In this document: piece after piece, positions 35,401 through 47,400 of the stretch | Numbering within the stretch: the first letter of the stretch is position 1 | How the letters are laid out: each line of letters opens with the position of its first letter | Assembly: GCA_963377175.1 (NCBI GenBank) | Contig: CAUJNA010001469.1 | Coordinates: 124,001 to 188,000, forward strand | DNA from: Effrenium voratum | Lineage: Eukaryota; Sar; Dinophyceae; Suessiales; Symbiodiniaceae | Direction: 5' to 3' | Length of the DNA: 64,000 nt | Notes under the pieces: generated by a model | The model's database searches: none | Told to the model about the DNA's origin: nothing | The model's input: the letters and a program-made list of their open reading frames with translations, nothing else | Translations under genes and position numbers: made by a program

Positions 35401-38400
35401 GAGGGCACCCCTTTTTCGGTGGTTTTACAGGTAAACCAAGAGGAAAACAGCCACCTTCGTTTTTTGTTTTGGGGAGGGGAGGGTCCCTAACAAAAAGACA
35501 CACCCGTATGTCGTTTTGTTTGTTGCGAGAAGAAAGGCGTCACGAGATCTTCGCCTTTTGTGTATCAAAATGAGCTGCAGCCTGGGCTCGTGCAGCTTCG
35601 CTTCAGAGATCTGCGACCTTTGCTGCAATGAATCATATGATTCTAGGGGGTTACCCCTGTGGGTTTTCGGAGGTTTTCTAAAGAAAGACAGATTTCTGGA
35701 AAGAATGGGGGAAGGTACCCCTAAAATGATCGATTGTTCCCTGTTGTTTTTGTTGAAGGAATCTATCACTGCTGGATCATTTTCCACGGGACTCCTAGGC
35801 AAATGGACGTATTGCAATGGGGGACCAACAGGGAACTAAGCATTTTTAGGGATCTTTGAGAAACACCCCAATTCTTTTGGCAGCGTTGTGTCATTGGCCT
35901 CAAACTTTGCAGTTGTCTTTGATCCATTGACACGTGATTCACGACCGTGAAGCTGCGCCTTCTCCTTTTTTTGGAACCACCATATTCTGGAGGTGGACAA
36001 GGCGAACCGTTCATACTGGTTTGTAATCTTGTTTGAGGCATTTGCTTCCAGAACAATTTGAACAGAGTTCATCACTTGAATTGAAGCTTCCTAGTCTTAC
36101 AACCAAGCATTGTATTGGGATGCTGTGTCACAGATAACATGTTTCTACAGCAACAGACCTGATGAGAGGCAGAGGTTGCGCAAGCAAGGTGCGGTTGTGC
36201 TATGGTCAATGCCAGCGAGCTAGTTTGTGGCAGCTTGGTTCGTGTTCGAGCAGGCAGAGACTTTGATGCATTCAAGGCAGGTGCAGTCGGCAAGGTAGTC
36301 GACGTGAATACTCCGGCCGAGACATGCGAGGTCTTGCTACAAGGTGAGGATGTTGACAAGTCTGTGGTGATCGCGTGCCGGTACCTGGAGCAACAGACGC
36401 AGCTCTCACCGGCTCCCGTGCAGAGCAAGACCCTTGCAGTGCAGCCAGGAACTACCGCAGATGGCACGGGCAATGGGTTGGTGACAATGATTGGGCCTGT
36501 GATGCCTTGCTATGATGGACTGTCCAAGTGGAAGGGATGCGCCATGGCGGCAAATGGCAAGTTGTATTGTGCGCCATACCATGCACAGAGCATATTGGTG
36601 ATTGACGTGAGCACGCAGCAACTGTCACATATTGAGCTGGGAGTTTCGTGTAAGGATGAGTGTAAGTGGAGTGGCATTGCTGCCGGCATAGATGGTTGCC
36701 TGTATTGCGCACCCTGCTCTGCCGATTCAATCCTGGTTGTAGATCCGGAGGATGATTCTGTAAGCTACATCACAGGTGCAGGAGAAGGTAGCTACAAGTG
36801 GAGTGGCATCATCTCAGCCTCCGATGGTTTGCTCTATTGTGCTCCTGCCAGTTCAGAAGCCGTGCTGTTCATTGATCCCAAGTCGCGCCAGCTCCAGCGC
36901 ATACCGGGAGCCGGAAGGGGAGGTTCGAAGTGGAGTGGAATTGCAGAGGGCCCCAACGGGAACCTCTACTGTGCGCCCTCAATGGCCATGGCTGTGCTGG
37001 AAATTGATCGAAGATCGCAGAGTCTACATCGCATTGAAGGGGCATTGGATGACACAAGCTACAAGTACAAGTGGAGCGGTATCACTCGCGCATGCAATGG
37101 GCTTCTGTACTGTGCACCATACAATGCGTCCTCTATCCTGGTGATTGATGCAGCAGCGGGAGAGCTTGACTTCATCAGAGGTGCGGGCTCAGGCGATTGC
37201 AAATGGAGTGGCATCGGCCCAGGATTGGATGGTCGATTGTATTGCGTCCCGTCACGTGCCCAGGAGATTCTGGCAGTCGACCCAAAAAGGCCGGCCGAAG
37301 TAGATCACACCTTCTGCGATGCGCTACCTCGAGGTCACTCAAAATGGAGTGGAATATGCGTTGGGCTTAATTGCAGCTTGTACTGCACGCCATACAACTC
37401 CTCACACGTCTTGGTCATTCGCGGCGGGCAGAGAGCTACGAAACCTGGAATAGCCCCACAGGTCTCATTTGGGCACCTCGTCGCTGAGCATGATATGTGG
37501 AAGAAGCAGAAGGTGGAGTTGTGCTTGGCATTTCAGGCGCTAATGGAGCTGCCAGATCACGAGCGTGTAGCTCAGTACAGAGCGCTGTGCAGGAAGTGGC
37601 ATCCTGACAAGAACTTGGACAACGCAGTCGCCGCCACTGAAGTCTTCCAACTTTTGCAACAGTTGCATCAGGTCTTTGGCAACACCTCCTGATCCTCCCC
37701 TTTGGCAGGGCAGTTTACTGCTCACGAGAGCTCGAACCGTCGACCTGAAGGAATAGCGTCCGAACGAAAGGAGCTGCTAGAATGTGGGGACTGGGGGACA
37801 ACAACTTGATTGAGATGGGTGGTGACTTCTGATCTCGCATGTCACATCTGGGCCGTGGCGCGAAAAGTGGTTCTGTGGATCACCTCTCTTTGAACATGGA
37901 CAGCCTTTTTGTTTTGTTTCTTCTTCGGGATAAATCCAAAAGCTATCTTGTACATTCGACCCCTTTTTTGTCGGCCAAGTTGGGGCAAAGCTTCTCCGAA
38001 CACTGGTCGTCAGGTAGCTCGTCCTAATTGGCAGTTTGACCAAAGCCAATCGGAGTCAAGCTGTTTGGATCCTCCTCAACCGGACTAAGAGCGACATCGA
38101 TCCATCGATCGATCGAAACGAGGATTCGGGGCGCAGCTGGCGGAAGGCCTGGGGCCGCCAGCCCGGGCTTCTCAGGTCGGTCGGGGCTGGGCTGGGCTGG
38201 GCTGGGCTGGGTATGGCAAATGACCCATGGGTATGGCAAATGACCCGTGGCAAATAACCCGTGTTTCGTTTTGGGGTTTCAATCTGAGCTGTGGCCCATG
38301 GGTTTTTGTGGGTGTTCCTGGCAAACCAAGCTGAAAAGGGCGCCGAGCCGCGATTTGGACCCATGGATTTTCCTTTGCCGTAAAGCTGAAGAGGGTAGCC

Positions 38401-41400
38401 CAAAAAAGAGACACTCAGATTTTCACCTGAACTATATCCCGAGATATGCCCAAGATTTCCCAGAGTTGATCCATCTTTAGCTCTATGTCCCATATTTCAC
38501 CCTAAGTACACCCCGAGAGGAAACTATAAAAGCGGGATCATTTCCCCACAAAAACAAGGGCACGGTTCCATTTCCCATGGTGTCCTTTTCCGGAATCCCC
38601 AAAAAAATCATGTGAGAAATGGAGTAACCCCTGCAGACCATCCCCCACGGTTTCAATTAAAATGCCTGGGTTCATTCCCACCACCGGCCTGGGTTCTTTC
38701 CCTTGCGATCGCACCAAGTCACGGGCTCCACAGCTGGATCTCGCACCCCACGCGCCGGGCCGCCGCCCCGGAGAGGAAGGGCGTAGGGTACCCGGCGTTT
38801 GGATATGGCTGTCTGCCTCGTTTTTGGGGCTGGTGCCTTTTTCTTTGTGTGGTTTTAAAGGGACAGCAAGAGGAAAGCCTTTCAAACTGCGGAGTTACCT
38901 TTTTTTGTGACAAAGGGAAACCAAGAGGAAAACCGCAGTCCAGTCAATTAGGGGGGTTGCCCAGTGTTGGTTTTGTATAGGGACCCTCTAAAATGGCTGG
39001 TGTCCTTCTGGTTTCCCTTGAAAAAACACAAAAAAGGATCTCCCCACAAAAGACAGACCCTATTTTGAGACACGCCCAACTGAAAGAACCAGCCGAGGGC
39101 ACCGCGCCAAAGGCCCTAAGTAGTCCTTGATCCCGTGGGACTCAAAAGGACCAAACCTGAGGCAGGAGTTTGTCCGTGGCTTGCCCTGCTTCCCGGACCT
39201 CTCACCGGCCATGCAACTTGTTCCCCATGTTTTGGCAGGCCAAAGCTGCAAAAGCTCGAGCTGCACCCGTTGAGAGGACGAACGACCGAGAAATCAAAGC
39301 GCATGGGCCGCTGGTCACTTTCCGCAGAGGTGCGTAGGGGCATGAATCATGTTGGTGGTATCAGAGCATATCTCACCCAAGAAGCAACCGATGGCAAAGA
39401 TTCCCATGAGGGGAACCACGACAACATGTCTAGTGTCAACTTGGGATTAATCCGGAAGATCCTACAAACTTCAGAAGCCCCCATAAAATCTAGGTCATTT
39501 CCTTGCTGAGTGGGGAACTACCCCTGATTAGTACGGTCCTCCGCATTAATACGATGGTATTTTGGGAGTTTGAGCCACGATACTTTTGATAAGTTGTGGG
39601 AGTTGGGCCCACGAAAACCAGAAAGGAAGCTTCCTGACAAAACGACAGGGTTTCTCAGCTTCCACTCTTAGATGGCCCAGGAACTTAGCCAGGTGGTTAG
39701 TAACCACGATTATAGCCCACTTAATTACGTAATACCCCTCAATCAAGATCAGCCAGGGGGTATTCATCCTAGGCCAACATTAATTAGCGAGTGTGTCATC
39801 CAAAAAGAAGGAACCCCCAACTCCGCACGCCTCACTCTCACTCGACATCCAAGAGGGGCATCCAACTGGTGTTTTCCTTGGGATCTTAGTCCGTTCCCAA
39901 CACCCTTTCAGCACATTTTGATTCCTGGTGACCAACAAGGAAATTGGGGGAGAGGGGGGTTTTAGATGACCAAGCCAACCTCCTACCCCCGGACTGGACC
40001 CTGCAACGATGCTTTTTGTTCATTCTCCTCTGAACATTTGCCGCAGCACGTGGCACCCCGAAAACATGACGCGGAAGCAGCAAACAACAACACGAAAGCA
40101 AAGCAAAACGACGCCAACGTTGTGTCATTGAGCTGCGTTTTGGGTCTTCCTAAAAACGTGAGAGCCTGGAGAACAAAAGTCTTTTGGGGGCTTCAGGGTA
40201 TCATGTTTACTAGAAAAAAGAGGTACTGTAGTTGCCATGGTTTTCACCAGCCCCGGTACCTTTTTGAGCATCCGATCCCCCAAAAAGCCATCGCGGTGCC
40301 ATCCAAAGGCCTGGGCCTTGGTGTCCTGGTGGAATGGCGCCTGTGACAAGGCTGGGTTTGGAGTGGAGGCTTCGCCCCCCGGGAGCTCCTCTGAACCACA
40401 CCCAAGCCATTTTACGGCGTGAGCGGTTTTTGAGTGGGTTTCCTTTTTAGAGAGGTTTCAAGGGAACCAAAAGGATTTCACCTTGCACAGGACACCCAGA
40501 TTTGGCTGATACATGTTGCATGTACAGGCGACCACAGGAATTGATCAGGTGTATTTTACAACAGGGTCTAGCTGCCCTCTATTGCGGATCTTCGACATGA
40601 CTGCCGCAACCAAGATATGTCCGGGTGGATGAGTCTGTTGATCAAAGGCCAGATATGAGTGCTCCGATTTAATGTTGGTCCGTATGAAGAATGTCCTGGA
40701 ACTATGCCATGAAATTAAAATGAATTCGGGCAGCTTGCAATCTGAGGAGACCACATGTCGAGGATGTTCGACAATTGCTATAGACATGGAGGATGGGTAG
40801 CCGGTCCCACTCTGTTTAGGCTGATTTGAAGACAAACCAACAGGAATACCGTATTTTTCCCAGCGGGGAGTTTGGAGTCCAAGCAATTTGTCGCACCTGG
40901 AAATCAAACCACGTCCTACAAGAGTCCCTTCGACTCACCTCAGGGTCCATGACGTTGTTGTCAAACTCACAAAGTGCCTGACGGTTCTAGGGGAATGACC
41001 AATTCCTGTTTCTGACTTTGATAATACCTTAGACACACTGGGTGCTTTCGTTGCCCCTATTTTTTGAATTTACCAAGGGACCCACCAGGATGGGTATTTT
41101 GTTCAGATTTTTGTCAGACCCCTAATATTGACCCCGGATCAATAATCCCCTGCTTATTAATATGGGGGTGGTCCCTCCAAACGTGGTCTGAACCCCCACT
41201 GAACCAGGGGCTTCAAAGTACTTAGCACTCAGAACAGTCATGGGTGGGCTTGAAAGCCCCTGGAGATCTGAGAAAGGGTGTTGGAGCCCTGAAGAAGCGT
41301 CCTTTTTGAGGCTCGGTACTCGGTACCCCTGTTTTATTTTTAGTTCTAAAAGGAACCAAAAGGACACACCCAAGTGCGAGAGATGTTTCATGCAAATGTG

Positions 41401-44400
41401 TGAGGTTTGCATCTGGTATACCACACATAGACAATTCAAATGTGTAAAGGACACATATTCGCGGTGACAATAGCCTATATAAATATGGTACAGACTGGGT
41501 CTCTTAAAGAGAACATTTTGAGGGACCCGTTATCTTTTTTTTTGGGTTGGGGGGGGGGGAACTCGCTTTAAACCACCATTTAGCTTGGGTAATTTGCAGG
41601 TTGCCACTAAGAACCCAGGTGGTATAGTGATGTCTATTGGTATGTGTCAAATAGGGAAACCCCCAAAATGGGGGATGGTTTCCCTTCACCCCAAAAGGGG
41701 TACCCTCAACAAAAAGTGCAGCCCATAAGCCTCCATAGCTTGAATCCTACACCTGGTATTCAAAAAAACAAGCCCCCACACTGAGACGCACAGCCACAGC
41801 CACGTTTGCCTTTCCCCAGTCACCAGCCACATGTTTCAGGCTTTCTGGAGATTAGGCGCGCACGCCAAGGTTCATTGGATATGAGTGTGTCTTGTTTTAG
41901 GGGACCCTCGAAGATTGTGGGTTTCTCTTTGGTTTCCCTTTAAAGCCACCAAACAAAAGGCACCCTCAAAAAGGCACCCCCATATGGACCAGAATCCACC
42001 ATCCTGATTATTTCCTTTGGGGGTGTGGGCAAAAGGCTGAGGTAATCAACAATCTTATGTTCGCTCAGGTAGTTTTGTAGAGGGTCAGTTGGACCAACCC
42101 CAAGTGAGCCACATGAAAGTTTGGGTAATTCAGTCCCAGCCATTAACAGTGCGGATATCCGTCCTATTGATTCTTCGCCTGCTTTTTGGGTTCACCATTT
42201 GAATATCAGGCTTTCCTCCCCAAAGCAACACCCTCTGCATGGCACACCCATATCCAGTTTGGGGATCTGCCCCAGTGACGATCTCCCTGAGGCCAAGGTC
42301 AAGGGCTCTGAGGAGGAGAAGGAGGATCCTGACAAGGACAAGGCTAGGTTGGGGACAGAGGTTTTTTGGGGCCAATTCGTAACTTTGGGGCCCCCGTAAC
42401 TGTTGTAATTTTATGAGCTAGACAAAATATGAAACAGGATCCACACGTATGATTTTCAGGTGTAGTGATCAAGTTTTGGTGTTGGCTTCCCTTTGGTCCC
42501 AGTGACCCAAGCTAGGCTGGTCTAGTGCTTCCCTTCGGCGTTTCGCCACTATAGGTAACCCGAATCGGGTTTCTTACCTGTATGGGCTTTACCATGAGTG
42601 GCTTCCCCTTGCCAACTATAGTGGCGAAACGACCGGAAGCACTGGGCATGAAAACAGACCCCCCCCCCCCAATGTCCTTCCGTCCGCCGCGCCAGCCCTG
42701 CACGCACCGCCTCATGCTCACGACGGACCTGGGGAAGTGGGGGCCTCCCAGGGGCGGGGCTCAACTGTATATTATATATTATTTGTATATCTATATATAT
42801 ATATATATATGTATTATATATATAGATGTATGTATGTGTATATATATATATACGTGCACATGCTTGGATTCGTACACAAGGTGGTTCCACTCTGCACGTC
42901 CTTCGCAGTACCCTCCCCGGCTCAACATTACACAGCTAGGGTTACGCAGGTTTTTGCCTGCGAGTCTACTTGTCCATTTGCCAGCCATTTTGGACCCCTA
43001 TGTTCATGGACCCAAGCAACCGGGGGCCGCCGGGTTTGACGCATGAATCATACGAGGCCCTTCGAGGTCTTGCAAACTCACTCAACCCAAACAAGGCACT
43101 GTTGCCCCTGTCGCATTGTCCAGTTGGAGGTCAATAGATGCGCATCTGGCTCTACACCGGATGACCATTGGGGAAAACCACTAAAAAGCTGATATTTCAA
43201 CCTCTAAACAGAAAAAGTTACTGTTGGTCATTTGGCCAAGAATATTGATCAACCCACTTTAGCAAGGGATCCGAGCGAACCACTTGGTTTCCCCTTCCAC
43301 ATCCACCGTGGACGTTGGACCCCTCTGAGCGCTGAGGAGCTTCCTGCAGATCGCCCCCTACGTGGTGCAGTTCAGCTGGGGAAGCGAGAAGCTCCATCAG
43401 TCCGACCGGGCGCGGGCAGTTTGCAAGGGGATTCTTTTTTGGGTCGTCGCAGGTTGGTCGATTTGTACATTGCTTCTGAATTAATTTTAGTATTTCGGTA
43501 TCCTTTAGTGGACATCAGGTACGTGGGAATTCACGTCCCCACGAACAACTTGCGAGGTGATTCCCTATTAGCCATCATACCATTGATATGAGCCCCATGC
43601 GTGTCATTGTCACATTCCTGCCATCCTTAGCTCCTGGTGGCCCTGGGATTTGTCACGTGTGGCTTCTCTCGTTTCCTTTGCCGGCCTCGTCTTGCTTTGC
43701 CAACGCCTTGCAAATGCATGACAATTACAACTGCGCGGGGCCAACCACTTGATGTTCAAGCCACTTTGAGCACTCACGGGTGTTGGGAAAGGATGAATGT
43801 ATCGACCAGCGTTTTGGGCCGGGCCCCTGTTTTGGACGCCTAAAGCAGGCCGCCGCTTTTCTTTTTTCTTTTTCCCGAAAGCATGGCGAAGGGTTCTTCC
43901 GCTGGGTTCACTTGAGCTGTTCTCATGAGAGTCATTACAAGGTGTCATTGCAAGGAATCATCATCATGAAAGTCATTGCAAGGAGTCATTGCAAGGAGTC
44001 ATTGCAAGGAGTCATTGCAAGGAGTCATTGCAAGGAGTCATTGCAAGGAGTCATTGCAAGGAGTCATTGCAAGGAGTCATTGCAAGGAGTCATTGCAAGG
44101 AGTCATTGCAAGGAGTCATTGCAAGGAGTCATGGCAAGGATTGCAACTTGCACTTGACTCCTTGCACTTGCAACTTGCACTTGACTCCTTGCTTGCAACT
44201 TGCACTTGACTCCACTGCACTTGCAACTTGCACTCTCCTTGCACTTGCAACTTGCACTTGACTTTGCACTTGGCTCCGCAATTGCACTCTCATGACTCCT
44301 TGCAATGACTCCTTGCAATGACTCCTTGCAATGACTCCTTGCAATGACTCCTTGCAATGACTCCTTGCAATGACTCCTTGCAAACAAACAAGGAGTCAAG

Positions 44401-47400
44401 TGCAAGTTGCAAGTGCAAGGAGTCAAGTGCAATTGACTTGCGAGGAGTTAAAATCTCTTCTTAGGGCGGCGGGGTAGTGCCGACGACACTACACGAAAAT
44501 CGACCCTCTGCGGGGATCGGCGTGGTCGAGGTGCAAAAACCCATGGTTTTTTGCGATTTCTAAAGTTCCCGCGCGACCCTCTGCGGGGATCGGCGTGGTC
44601 GAGGTGCAAAAACCCATGGTTTTTTGCGATTTCTGCCTGCTCGCGCGACCCTCTGCGGGGATCGGCGTGGTCGAGGTGCAAAAACCCATGGTTTTTTGCG
44701 ATTTCTGCGGTGCTCGCGCAACCCTCTGCGGGGATCGGCGTGGTCGAGGTGCAAAAACTCGAGGTTTTTTGCGATTTCTGCGGTGCTCGCGCAACCCTCT
44801 GCGGGGATCGGCGTGGTCGAGGTGCAAAAACTCGAGGTTTTTTGCGATTTTGCCCTGCTCGCGCGACCCTCTGCGGGGATCGGCGTGGTCGAGGTGCAAA
44901 AACTCGAGGTTTTTTGCGATTTCTGCGGTGCTCGCGCAACCCTCTGCGGGAATCGGCGTGGTCGAGGTGCAAAAACTCGAGGTTTTTTGCGACTTTTGTT
45001 GTTCGAACTGGTCCTCGGGAGTTGTCTCGTGGTTCGCGCGCCTGCTCCCGGAACCGGCGGGTCGCGGGTTCGATTCCTCCCTGGTCCGCGGGCGGGCGTC
45101 GCAAGATGCAACTTGCATTTTAAAGCAACTTGCGCAGAGCAACTTGCGCAGAGCAAGTTGCACAGAGCAACTTGCGCAGACCAACTTGCACCGACCAGTT
45201 TGCGCAGAGCGCCTTGCCTAGAGCAACTTGCGCAGAGCAACTTACGCAGAGCAACTTGCACAGAGCAACTTGCACAGAGCAGCTTGCACAGAGCAACTTG
45301 CAGGGAGCGCAATTTGCACAGAGCAACTTGCAGGGAGCCACTTGCAGGGACCAACTTGCCGGAGCAACTTGCGCGGAGCAACTTGCGCAGAGCAACTTGC
45401 ACAGTGCAACTTGCGTAGAGCAACTTGCGCAGACCAACTTGCACCGACCAGTTTGCGCAGAGCACCTTGCCTGGTGCTGTCTCGCGCTTGCTTCACGAAT
45501 GCTTCGTGTAGGGAAAAAGAACGCATCCTGCAGCATTGGGCCGACCTCGCTTGCGATGTTCTGCTTTCGGGCCAACCGTGGTCTAGTTTCTTTTTCGAAG
45601 GTCCCTGGGTTGGCCAGAATGTGAATCAACAGTCGGGCCACGGTTTTCTAAAGCACACAAAAATGAGCTGTTTCAACACTGGTTTGAAGATGTTTACAAT
45701 GACTGCTGCCTCGCCCTTAAAATGGAAAGCCTGGGATCTGGGAGTGATCCGTAAAAACAAGCTAAAAAGAGCACCGGCTGACGCCTGGGATCCATTGGAC
45801 ATATATTCACATTCCAAAAAAGGCATCGGCCCATCGCTATGCGAGATCTACTACACGGCCTACGCCTCGAAGACCGGCGACCAGGGCAAGCTGTCCCTCT
45901 GGACCACGGAGGCCGGGTGGACTTTGGATTCGTGACCTACTTCTCGGTCTTCGGCAGGTGGCAAGCTGTTGGTAATCTAGGTCATAACCCACCTGCAAGT
46001 CCCCCATATGGTGGGTTTTGTCCTGTTATTTGGGGTTGCAATGCAAGTGGCTAACCACATGCGAACTTGGCCGAACCTTTAGAGTTGTTTGGTTTAAATG
46101 TAGTTCCTGAAGCGGCGCCATTGCAAAAAGTGAGCAGTTTTAAAGAAAACCTTTGCATCTCGAGCAAGAGTTGCGTCATGGGAACAAAACGCAAGGGCTA
46201 CACACAGCAGATTCAACCAAGCTAAGGGATCCAGGCGTGTGCGCAGGCGTGAGCAGGTGCGAAGGTTGTGTAAGCTCGCCTAGCACGGATGCCCGCTTGC
46301 CCCTGCCATGTTGCCGCAAAAACCGTTCCTTGATCTGCAGTAAAACCAACACGAACTCTGGAGTTGCTGAGCAAGAAGGCCGAGAAGAACAACAGTGCCA
46401 AGTTGATGCGCCTGAGAGAAATTATTCATGAATTTCCTCCTCATAATCATCCACGTTATCTTAAACAGTGGCGGCTGCATAGAAGGAAACCTTCCACGAC
46501 AGGGACTCATGGCGTATTTGTAGACTTGCTCAAGCGGGGTCAAGGGTTCAGAACTGCCAGGCGGCCTGGTGTGCTTTTCATTCACCTCTAACGCGAATAT
46601 GAGCATGTGTTCTTGTGAGGGTGGTTATTTTGGCGTTGAAAGGAAGCCGAAAGGGAGCCACTCTTCGAGGCTTCCCCATTTGGCAACAAACCTTTCCGCA
46701 AAAGGAAGGCCCCAGAAGGAATTGCTGGGAGCGGTGCATCAAGGGCCGCAAGGCAGTCATGCGCTGACAAGGGCCACTGGATGCACAGGAACTATCCTCC
46801 TGTTTCTCCATTTTCCGCAAAGGGACATGGCGATGCAGTTTAAGAGTTGGAGCCGCCTCGGTGGCCTTACAGGGTCCAATCAAATTCACACCCAACTATT
46901 GCAAGTAAACCAACCATGCACCATGGCAAACAACTGAAACTCGTGTAAACCGCCAGACTCGCGGAACCAGCATCACACTGCCCGGCATGGGCGAAGAAAT
47001 AGCGAAGAGGTGGACTTCAAGTCAGTGGACGTGAACGACAAGGGACGGCCCTCTGCTCCCGTTGTTCGCGGGGCGCCCAGGTTTCACTTGGGTTTCAATG
47101 GTCGCCAGGGATCTAAGTCGAATGATGCGCAAGAATCTGCATTCGCAGGGGCCACCCAATCAGAATCCGGGGCGTTTATTAAGCCGTAAACAGAACTGGG
47201 TTTAGAGATTTCGCGATTTAAAGACAACCTTTTGGAGGCATTGAATTGGGGCCAGTATTTTGGACATGGAACGAGCGCTAAGCTGCCACAAAACCCACAC
47301 GAGCCCAACATGTTCGATGTCCTTTGGGGTCTCCTCCAAACTGGTTCTTGGGGTTGATTCAATACGAAGCCGAATCCGAAAATCGGATTTTCTGCGTACC

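Larger units (their letters stand above)
38783..42695. other. Long presumed intron
   Basis: Family B copies at 41640 and 41879, repeat I at 39526, and the family A copy at 42524. No further exon seen in about 3.9 kb. Confidence 0.45.

Noticed and set aside
38722..38790. Minus-strand frame LSGAAARRVGCEIQLWSP
   Set aside because: The plus frame WISHPTRR has correct splice sites and phase on both sides.
44448..45641. ORFs of up to 301 residues on both strands
   Set aside because: They read through the 73-bp and 14-bp arrays in several frames at once. Repetition, not coding constraint, keeps them open.
45917..45957. Frame DFGFVTYFSVFGR right after the IYYTAY exon, as if a frameshift had split one exon
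   Set aside because: A GT donor at 45917 with a phase-matched exon at 47003 explains the data without a frameshift. A retained-intron artefact cannot be fully excluded.
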